Below, piece after piece: positions 15,221 through 20,741 of a stretch of 20,741 nt of DNA; the stretch's first letter is position 1; every line of letters starts with the position of its first letter. A program made the translations under genes and the position numbers. The notes below the pieces were generated by a model. It was not told the DNA's origin. It did not search any database and saw only the letters and a program-made list of their open reading frames with translations. Origin of the DNA: CAZGLR01 sp964526635 (GTDB taxonomy: Bacteria > Zixibacteria > MSB-5A5 > GN15 > JAAZOE01); NCBI GenBank assembly GCA_964526635.1, contig CAZGLR010000059.1:1-20741 (forward strand), given 5' to 3'.

Positions 15221-16055
15221 TATCAAACCACTCAGCGTCGGCATGATCGGCGATTACCACCTGCATCCCGATTACTCGTTCGATGGCCACGGCTCCCTGA
15301 GCGAATTCTGTACTCGAGCGGTCGCTTTACATCTCAGCGAAGTCTGTTTTACACCACATTACGAGATGGCTCCGGCGGTTCGTGAAAAAGACGGTTTCAT
15401 GCATATCAACGGCCAGAAAGAACCGATGTCCGATGACGTCCTCAAACACTACTTTGATGATGTCGCCGCCCACTACGCCGATTTCGGACCGATTGGACTG
15501 ACTGTCCGCGGCGGCCTTGAATTCGGTTGGTACGACGGTTGCGAAAAGGACTGGGCAGACATTCAGAGAAAATTCCCGATGCATATGCGATTGGGCGCGG
15601 TACATATTATCAACGACCTCTGTTGCGCCACCAATGGCGAAGCCCAGGAATTATTCCGCTCCCTGCCGATGGAAAAATTCGCCGATACGTACTTCGAGAA
15701 GCTGGACACCATGGCCGCCTCAGGCCTTATCGATTGTATCGCGCATATCGATATTTACCGTAAGTATGGAATTGAAGTCTATGGTGATGATCTCCTGACG
15801 ATCCACCGCGGCCGCATCGAGAAGCTGTTTGAGACGATGAAACAACATGATGTCGGCTATGAGCTTAACACATCCGGTTTGCGCCATGGCTTCTCCGAAT
15901 ACTATCCGACCATGGAAATCGTGAATTTCGCCCGGGGAGCCGGGGTTCGTATGGTCTCGCTCGGCTCTGATGCTCATGAACTTGATCAGATGGCACTCGA
16001 CTTCGAAATGGCCGCCGCGACCGCCTATGAATTATTTCCCTACGTCGATGAGTAG
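15213..16055 (+). CDS. PHP-domain phosphoesterase, histidinol-phosphatase-like
   Basis: A predicted 280-residue metal-dependent phosphoesterase of the PHP superfamily, resembling HisK-type histidinol phosphatase (histidine biosynthesis). No other his gene is nearby, so the substrate is uncertain. PHP motifs in order are DYHLH (D14, H16, H18), CFTPHYEM, GGLEFGWYDG, DCIAHIDIYRKYG and GSDAH (D253, H255). I choose the TTG at 15213: it has GGAGG five bases upstream and overlaps the hydrolase stop by eight bases, which implies translational coupling. The first ATG (15243) has no ribosome site and would leave the DYHLH motif only three residues from the start. The stop is 8 bases before the glycosylase gene. 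Confidence 0.85.
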   Translation: MSDIKPLSVGMIGDYHLHPDYSFDGHGSLSEFCTRAVALHLSEVCFTPHYEMAPAVREKDGFMHINGQKEPMSDDVLKHYFDDVAAHYADFGPIGLTVRGGLEFGWYDGCEKDWADIQRKFPMHMRLGAVHIINDLCCATNGEAQELFRSLPMEKFADTYFEKLDTMAASGLIDCIAHIDIYRKYGIEVYGDDLLTIHRGRIEKLFETMKQHDVGYELNTSGLRHGFSEYYPTMEIVNFARGAGVRMVSLGSDAHELDQMALDFEMAAATAYELFPYVDE

Positions 16056-16063
16056 ATTACACT

Positions 16064-16672
16064 ATGGCTCTCCACGGACGCATACTGCCACGGTCATTTT
16101 ATACCCGCCCGACTTTGACGGTTGCCCCCGAACTTCTCGGTAAGACACTCGTGTATCAGCATCCCGATGGCACCGTTGCCGGTGATATCGTCGAAGTCGA
16201 GGCCTATATCGGCGAGGATGATCCCGCCTGCCATGCCGCCCCCGGCAAAACCGTACGCAACGCCATCATGTATGACATCGGCGGCCACAGCTATATCTAT
16301 TTCGTCTACGGCATGTACTATTGTCTGAATTTTACAACCGAAAAGAAAGATTTCCCGGCGGCAATCCTGATTCGCGCCGTAGAACCACGCGAGGGTATCG
16401 AAATCATGACAGCCCAATCGCCGTCGACGGCAAGAAAACTGACCAATGGTCCCGGCAAACTATGCCGGGCCTTTGGTTTGACCAGGGAGCACAATGGTCT
16501 TGATCTGACCGAAAAGAAATTACACGTGCTCGATACCGGCCGCATTGTTTCCACTATCACAACATCACCGCGGATCGGCATTAAAAAGGCCGCCCGGCGG
16601 CCCTGGCGCTTCTTTTTGCCTGATTCCGATTGCGTCTCCCGGCCGCAATCGCATATATTCCGACCTGAATAA
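16064..16672 (+). CDS. mpg: 3-methyladenine DNA glycosylase, AAG/MPG family
   Basis: A base-excision repair enzyme that removes alkylated and deaminated purines. It has 202 residues, normal for bacterial members. The catalytic glutamate is E46 in IVEVEAYIG. The active-site pocket follows in ACHAA and NAIMYDIGGHSYIYFVYG. The core continues with YYCLNFTTE, AILIRAVEP, NGPGKLCRAFGLTREHNG and SPRIGIKKA. It starts 8 bases after the PHP gene without a visible Shine-Dalgarno site, so coupling to the upstream gene is likely. Its last 50 bases also carry the predicted promoter of glutamate dehydrogenase. Confidence 0.94.
   Translation: MALHGRILPRSFYTRPTLTVAPELLGKTLVYQHPDGTVAGDIVEVEAYIGEDDPACHAAPGKTVRNAIMYDIGGHSYIYFVYGMYYCLNFTTEKKDFPAAILIRAVEPREGIEIMTAQSPSTARKLTNGPGKLCRAFGLTREHNGLDLTEKKLHVLDTGRIVSTITTSPRIGIKKAARRPWRFFLPDSDCVSRPQSHIFRPE
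16627..16651. repeat. 8-9-8 inverted repeat over the predicted gdhA promoter
   Basis: CGATTGCG (16627-16634), nine bases, CGCAATCG (16644-16651): a perfect inverted repeat covering the -35 box and most of the spacer. It is a possible operator, although it lies in coding sequence. Confidence 0.4.
16630..16659 (+). promoter_or_regulatory. Predicted promoter of glutamate dehydrogenase, within the glycosylase gene
   Basis: TTGCGT (16630-16635), an 18-base spacer and TATATT (16654-16659). The start would be near 16666, giving a leader of about 29 bases that holds AGGGGA. A perfect 8-bp inverted repeat overlaps it (16627-16651). Confidence 0.45.
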
Positions 16673-16694
16673 TCCACGTTTTGAAGGGGAAAAG

Positions 16695-17963
16695 ATGAAA
16701 GAACCACGCTCAAAGACAATACCTGTATCAACATACGAGTATGTCCTGCGCTACCTTGATCAGGCTGCCGGGTTGCTTGACCTCGATCCGAACCTGCTGC
16801 GCATAATAAAATCACCGCGTCGTATCAATATCGTCAACCTGCCGATCCATATGGACGACGGCTCCTTCCAGATTTTCACCGGCTACCGGGTGCAGCATTC
16901 TATTGTTCGCGGACCCAGCAAGGGGGGCGTGCGCTACCACCCCAATGTCAATCTCGATGAAGTCAAATCGCTGGCCGCCTGGATGACCTGGAAATGTGCG
17001 GTAATGGGTATTCCCTATGGCGGCGCCAAAGGCGGTATCGCCTGTGATCCCAAGAAAATGTCGGTCGGCGAATTGGAGCGGTTGACCCGCCGGTACACCG
17101 CCGAACTGGCCGATGTCTTCGGTCCTGAGCGGGACATCCCGGCCCCGGACGTCAACACCAATGAACAGACAATGGCCTGGATGATGGATACTTATTGCAT
17201 GAACAAGGGCGATTATCATGCCTCGGTCGTCACCGGCAAGCCGGTCGTGCTGGGCGGATCACGAGGCCGTCACGATGCCACCGGCATGGGTGTCGGCATA
17301 GCCGTGCGCGAAGCCGCGGCCGCCATGGAGATCGACCTTACAACCTGTACCGCCGCCATTCAGGGATTCGGCAATGTCGGTACTATCGCGGCGAGATCCC
17401 TGGCCGGTATGGGTGTTAAGATCGTGGCTGTCAGCGATATCAACGTAGGCCTGGAAAATCCAAAGGGGTTTGACATACAGGATTTGATCGATTTTTCGAT
17501 CAAACACGGCACCGTACAGGGTTATCCCAACGGCACCGAAATCGACCGGGAAGATATTATCACCTACAAATGCGATATTCTTATCCCGGCCGCCCTGGAA
17601 AACGTTATCACTGCAGATAATGCCGATCAGGTCAAAGCGCGGATCATCGGCGAGGGAGCCAATGGTCCAACAACGCCCGATGCCGCAGATATTCTCTTCG
17701 AAAACGGCACGCGCGTGATTCCCGATATCCTCTGCAATGCCGGCGGAGTGACAGTTTCGTATTTCGAATGGGTTCAGGATCGACTCGGTTATTTCTGGAG
17801 CGAAGAGGATGTTCATAACCGTCTTGAAGAACATATGATCAGGGCATTCACTGACGTTAATGTCGTCGCGGATCAATTTGGCTGTTCATGGCGCCTGGCT
17901 TCTTATGTGCTTGCTGTTAAGCGTGTTATTGAAGTTCTCCTGCTTCGCGGAGTATATGCGTAG
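16695..17963 (+). CDS. gdhA: Glutamate dehydrogenase (Glu/Leu/Phe/Val dehydrogenase family)
   Basis: A 422-residue cytoplasmic enzyme interconverting glutamate with 2-oxoglutarate and ammonia. The three substrate-binding and catalytic lysines are K76 (SKGGVRYHP), K100 (TWKCAVMG) and K112 (GGAKGG). They are spaced exactly like K89, K113 and K125 of the Clostridium symbiosum enzyme. The catalytic aspartate region reads DIPAPDVNTNE. The Rossmann motif is QGFGNVG, followed by VAVSDINVG; an acidic residue here suggests NAD rather than NADP, though this is not decisive. The ATG at 16695 has AGGGGA a few bases upstream. A longer in-frame extension overlapping the glycosylase gene is rejected. It supplies the amino-donor partner for the aminotransferase at 11048-12262. 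Confidence 0.95.
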   Translation: MKEPRSKTIPVSTYEYVLRYLDQAAGLLDLDPNLLRIIKSPRRINIVNLPIHMDDGSFQIFTGYRVQHSIVRGPSKGGVRYHPNVNLDEVKSLAAWMTWKCAVMGIPYGGAKGGIACDPKKMSVGELERLTRRYTAELADVFGPERDIPAPDVNTNEQTMAWMMDTYCMNKGDYHASVVTGKPVVLGGSRGRHDATGMGVGIAVREAAAAMEIDLTTCTAAIQGFGNVGTIAARSLAGMGVKIVAVSDINVGLENPKGFDIQDLIDFSIKHGTVQGYPNGTEIDREDIITYKCDILIPAALENVITADNADQVKARIIGEGANGPTTPDAADILFENGTRVIPDILCNAGGVTVSYFEWVQDRLGYFWSEEDVHNRLEEHMIRAFTDVNVVADQFGCSWRLASYVLAVKRVIEVLLLRGVYA

Positions 17964-18040
17964 AAACAAACAGACCGATAGTGGGGTTTACTATACTGAA
18001 TAGATTCACTTGGTCTCTGGTCGCTTTTGGCCGTAAAATG

Positions 18041-18046
18041 TATAAT
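18041..18046 (+). promoter_or_regulatory. Perfect -10 box upstream of the M50 protease gene
   Basis: TATAAT (18041-18046) lies in the 140-base gap after glutamate dehydrogenase. The base 17 upstream gives only a poor -35 (TGGTCG, 18018-18023). Transcription would start near 18053 and cover the protease and lipoprotein genes. Confidence 0.45.
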
Positions 18047-18103
18047 GGGATGGTAACACATTCTGATGCGGTGGCATCGTAAATAGTATGGGAAGCATGC
18101 ACC

Positions 18104-18739
18104 ATGGCTAATCTGAGTATCTATCTGCTGGCGGCGCCGGCTATTTTATTATCGCTGACCGTACATGAATATTTTCATGCCTGGACGGCAAACAAACTGG
18201 GCGATCCGACCGCCAAGAACATGGGGCGCTTAACGCTCAATCCACTTGCCCATCTTGATTTCATGGGCACGCTCATGCTGTTTGTCACCCAGTTTCGTTT
18301 CGGCTGGGCCAAGCCGGTGCCGGTCAATCCCTATAATCTGCGCAACTGGCGCCGCGATGATCTCTGGATCTCCGCCGCCGGGCCGCTGTCCAATCTGGCG
18401 CTGGCCCTGATCGCCGGCACAATTTACCGGGTACTCGGCATGAGTAATATGCTCAATATCCACGAAGGCTTTATCACCTTTTTGTACTTGATGATCCTTA
18501 TCAATGTTTCACTGGCGTTTTTCAACCTGATTCCGATCTTTCCGCTCGATGGCTCCCATATTTTGCGCAGCCTGCTGCCGGAACGCTTCGGACCCTCGCT
18601 CGATAACTTTAATCGTTATGCGCCCATGGTGCTCCTCGGTATCCTGATGCTGGGATGGTTTACCGGGGTTTCGATTATCTGGATTGTTCTGGGACCCTTT
18701 GTTCGTACCGTCATGTTTCTCTTTTCCGGAATTGGATAA
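18104..18739 (+). CDS. Site-2-type intramembrane zinc metalloprotease, M50 family
   Basis: A 211-residue polytopic membrane protein of the short YwhC/YwmF-like M50 subgroup. The zinc-binding motif HEYFH (H21, E22, H25) sits in the first membrane segment. The third zinc ligand is D149 in IPIFPLDGSH, matching the family NPxPxxPLDG pattern. About five to six membrane segments are predicted, and there is no PDZ or CBS domain. Such proteins cleave membrane-embedded substrates; the target here is unknown. GGGAAG lies about 10 bases before the ATG. The lipoprotein gene follows three bases after the stop. Confidence 0.93.
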   Translation: MANLSIYLLAAPAILLSLTVHEYFHAWTANKLGDPTAKNMGRLTLNPLAHLDFMGTLMLFVTQFRFGWAKPVPVNPYNLRNWRRDDLWISAAGPLSNLALALIAGTIYRVLGMSNMLNIHEGFITFLYLMILINVSLAFFNLIPIFPLDGSHILRSLLPERFGPSLDNFNRYAPMVLLGILMLGWFTGVSIIWIVLGPFVRTVMFLFSGIG

Positions 18740-18742
18740 TGT

Positions 18743-19528
18743 ATGCAACGAAGTTTACGGCTGCTCAGCTTCATCATAATCATATTTTTGCAGGGGTGTA
18801 CACCCACGCCGCGTCCTATCGATGAGTCGCCGGGCGAACGATTCGACTATTCACCCATTAATTACATGCAACTGTCCGAGCGGCGTGCCCGTCTGATGTA
18901 TTCTTCGGCTTATCTGATCGATCTCCGGGTCAATAATCAGGGACAACACTATGATGTCACCACCGAAGTTTATTTCTCCGGGGATTCGATCGGTGTCTTC
19001 GGCCGCGGTTATCTCGGCAAGGGAACATTTCGCGGGCATGTCATTGATGACAGGGTCAAGATCTATTTCCCCGACGCCAACGAATATGTCGAATATCTGC
19101 TTTCGGAACTGACCACAGCCGGTGAATGCGCCGGGCCCGGTGAAGTGATGATGTACATGCTGACTTTGCTGTCCGGCAAATCTCATTCACTATCGTCCGA
19201 TCAACAGATGGGGCAGCACCCTGATGAACTGGTTTTCAAAACCGGCCGTTTTACCAATACTGTCTATCTCAAGTCGGCTGTCGACGATCAGTACCCGCGC
19301 CGCGAAATGTACCTCGATCACGACTGCGACGATTCGATTGTTATCGGGTATCGTGATTTCAGTCGTGAGCATCCCTTCTACAAAATAAATGATATCCTGT
19401 ATTACAATGAACGGCTTGAGTTCCGAGCCCGTGGCTTCATGCGTGAGCAGAAATACAATATCGATATCGATGAGCGTAAATTTGTTGTTCAGATACCCGC
19501 GGGTGCAATTCGCCTGGATTCTTTTTAG
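18743..19528 (+). CDS. Predicted outer-membrane-associated lipoprotein, function unknown
   Basis: A 261-residue protein with a basic start (MQRSLR), a hydrophobic stretch and a lipobox FLQGC that places the lipidated cysteine at C19. After cleavage, threonine rather than aspartate follows, so outer-membrane sorting is likely if Lol rules apply. The mature part is rich in beta-type alternation (VTTEVYFSGDSIGVFGRGY, FRARGFMREQKYNI). This recalls LolA/LolB-like or DUF4292-type lipoproteins, but I cannot assign it firmly. It is 3 bases after the M50 protease gene and probably in one transcript with it. No strong ribosome site is seen, which again suggests coupling. Confidence 0.82.
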   Translation: MQRSLRLLSFIIIIFLQGCTPTPRPIDESPGERFDYSPINYMQLSERRARLMYSSAYLIDLRVNNQGQHYDVTTEVYFSGDSIGVFGRGYLGKGTFRGHVIDDRVKIYFPDANEYVEYLLSELTTAGECAGPGEVMMYMLTLLSGKSHSLSSDQQMGQHPDELVFKTGRFTNTVYLKSAVDDQYPRREMYLDHDCDDSIVIGYRDFSREHPFYKINDILYYNERLEFRARGFMREQKYNIDIDERKFVVQIPAGAIRLDSF

Positions 19529-19530
19529 CG

Positions 19531-19552
19531 ATTGCGGGAGCCATTGCGGGAG
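19531..19552 (+). repeat. Tandem 10-base direct repeat upstream of the exporter promoter
   Basis: ATTGCGGGAG occurs at 19531-19540 and 19543-19552, a 12-base period ending 3 bases before the -35 box. The spacing suits an activator or response regulator binding two half-sites on nearly the same DNA face. Confidence 0.4.
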
Positions 19553-19555
19553 ATA

Positions 19556-19584
19556 TTGACCGGACCCCCATAAATACCTATCTT
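19556..19584 (+). promoter_or_regulatory. Predicted leaderless-type promoter of the ABC exporter
   Basis: TTGACC (19556-19561), a 17-base spacer and TATCTT (19579-19584, a TANNNT box) lie eight bases before the ATG at 19593. No Shine-Dalgarno site is present. Confidence 0.5.
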
Positions 19585-19592
19585 ATAAGTTT

Positions 19593-20741
19593 ATGCAGAA
19601 TTTGTACCTGAAAACATTCCGTCTGATCAAGCCCTATTGGCCGCGGCTGGTCATTGCCTCCGGTTCAGCCATGCTCTATTCGGCTTTGGCCGGGCTTCTG
19701 ATTTGGCTGATCGGACCGCTTCTGGCCACTCTCTTCGGGGCCGATACCGGCTTTACCGAACTGGGGAAAATCACCGAATCAGCTGCCCAGGTACAACCGG
19801 TCCAAAACGGCACCGATCCGACGCTCTTGGAAACTGTCACGTCCATACCTGAGATAATCAAGGAATGGATGCGGACGCAGATCGACGGTGCCCTGCTCCG
19901 CGAAAGTAAAACCGAATCACTTATCCGCATATGCTGGGCGGTGCTGCTAATCGCCTTTTTGAAGAATCTCTTTAATTACACCCAGGGATTTTTCATGGCC
20001 TTTGTGCAGCAGTCATTTATGCGCGATATTCGCAACCGCCTCTTTGCCAAGTACCAGAGCCTGTCGCTGTCATATTTTCATAAAACGCGGACTGGTCATT
20101 TGATCTCGCGGGTTACCAACGATGTCCAGGTCCTCAATGAGACTATCGATCTTGGCTTCAACCATCTTGTCGCTGATACCCTCTCGGTCTTTATCTTTTC
20201 CTCCTTCCTGATTATCCTGAGCTGGAAACTGACCCTTTTGGCCGCGATCGTGCTTCCGGTTATCTTTTTCTTCATTTACATTGTCGGGCGCAAACTCAAG
20301 CGCTATTCGTTCAAATCGCAGGAGCGGATGGCCGACGTCAACGCTGTACTCGAGGAAAATGTCAGTAACATCCGTATCGTCAAGGGCTTCGCTACCGGCA
20401 AATTCGAAATCGCCCGCTTCTATGAAGCCACCAAACGGTATTTTTTCGCCCTGTTGAAGATGACGCGCGTACGGCTTCTGGCCAACCCGATCAACGATAT
20501 GCTGGCGACCACCGCCGGCGTGTTTATCCTCTGGTTTGCCGGTACCCGCATCCTCACTGCTCAATCGTCGCTTATGGCCGAGGATTTTATCCTCTTCGTG
20601 TTCGCCATGTTCTCCCTGCTCAAACCGGAGGTTCCGCTTCTGGGCATGGGCGCGCCCATCGCGCTCTGGATCAGCCTGATGGTCGGCGATTTCGGGGTGA
20701 AGCTGGCGCTGGCGCTGGCGGCCCTCGTCCCGTTCCGCATC
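19593..20741 (+). CDS. MsbA-like ABC exporter, membrane domain only; runs off the window and probably chimeric at the end
   Basis: The frame is open from ATG 19593 to the last base (383 codons). The first 345 residues look like the transmembrane domain of an MsbA/type IV ABC exporter, which in Gram-negative cells flips lipid A or lipids across the inner membrane. Recognisable parts are KTRTGHLISRVTNDVQVL, SWKLTLLAAIVLPVIF, RKLKRYSFKSQERMAD, EENVSNIRIVKGFA and FILFVFAMFSLLKP. A long loop separates the first two membrane segments. After FSLLKP (ending 20627) the usual ...SLSQ...AAERIF continuation is missing and a hydrophobic, G+C-rich stretch follows. The nucleotide-binding domain is not in the window. 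The start has no ribosome site and probably belongs to a leaderless message. Confidence 0.85.
   Translation, partial: MQNLYLKTFRLIKPYWPRLVIASGSAMLYSALAGLLIWLIGPLLATLFGADTGFTELGKITESAAQVQPVQNGTDPTLLETVTSIPEIIKEWMRTQIDGALLRESKTESLIRICWAVLLIAFLKNLFNYTQGFFMAFVQQSFMRDIRNRLFAKYQSLSLSYFHKTRTGHLISRVTNDVQVLNETIDLGFNHLVADTLSVFIFSSFLIILSWKLTLLAAIVLPVIFFFIYIVGRKLKRYSFKSQERMADVNAVLEENVSNIRIVKGFATGKFEIARFYEATKRYFFALLKMTRVRLLANPINDMLATTAGVFILWFAGTRILTAQSSLMAEDFILFVFAMFSLLKPEVPLLGMGAPIALWISLMVGDFGVKLALALAALVPFRI
20628..20741. other. Terminal segment of foreign composition, probable chimeric join
   Basis: By hand count the last 102 bases have about 70% G+C, against 52% for the 100 bases at 20521-20620. The translation (LLGMGAPIALWIS...) no longer resembles an ABC exporter. 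Assembly chimera at a contig end is the simplest reading; recombination or frame use from a different gene is possible. Confidence 0.55.

Noticed and set aside
16053..16064. TAGATT before the glycosylase ATG as a third leaderless promoter
   Set aside because: No -35-like sequence at 16-19 bases upstream, and the gene lies within an operon.
16587..16615. GGCCGC-CCG-GCGGCC hairpin in the glycosylase gene as a terminator
   Set aside because: The T-run begins well after the stem, and the sequence encodes the conserved KKAARRPWR segment.

Overview
The window is about 20.7 kb of densely packed bacterial chromosome. It has roughly 50-55% G+C (estimated by eye), mostly good Shine-Dalgarno sites, gaps of a few bases within operons, and no tRNA, rRNA, CRISPR array, insertion sequence or phage gene that I can see. 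A lipoprotein with a lipobox and an MsbA-like exporter suggest a two-membrane cell. Rubrerythrin, a Rex-like operator, phosphotransacetylase and a eukaryote-type citrate synthase suggest an anaerobic or redox-flexible metabolism. A lineage near the FCB/Zixibacteria-type candidate phyla would fit, but this is only an impression.

Layout. (1) 1-579: the C-terminal two-thirds of thioredoxin reductase, convergent with rubrerythrin (660-1187, minus), which has a near-consensus promoter with a palindrome in its spacer. (2) 1188-1736: a gene-free stretch with a strong two-part RNA-like hairpin. (3) 1737-5773: two membrane sensor histidine kinases in tandem with no response regulator beside them; the second looks leaderless. 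(4) 5800-14390, minus strand: a run of carbon-metabolism genes. In transcription order these are prfB (with a classical programmed +1 frameshift), pta, an aspartate-type aminotransferase, a PEP-carboxykinase-like protein that has lost most catalytic residues, a small FmdB-type zinc ribbon and a GlcD-like flavoprotein. Citrate synthase follows with its own promoter and a Rex/CRP-like operator, then a small membrane protein. (5) 14585-17963, plus: an MBL-fold hydrolase, a PHP phosphoesterase, a 3-methyladenine DNA glycosylase and glutamate dehydrogenase. (6) 18104-20741, plus: an M50 site-2-type protease, a lipoprotein and the start of an MsbA-like ABC exporter that runs off the window.

How they fit together. 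Citrate synthase, aminotransferase, glutamate dehydrogenase, Pta, GlcD-like oxidase and the PEPCK-like protein all sit around oxaloacetate, acetyl-CoA and 2-oxoglutarate. The operator at citrate synthase suggests control by the NADH/NAD+ ratio or by a CRP/FNR-type regulator. The most unusual items are the intact but catalytically degenerate PEPCK homologue joined by a TAATG overlap to the aminotransferase, the terminator-like hairpin inside the start of the glcD-like gene, the structured element upstream of the first kinase, two TANNNT leaderless-type starts, and an abrupt change in composition and homology in the last ~110 bases that looks like a chimeric join.
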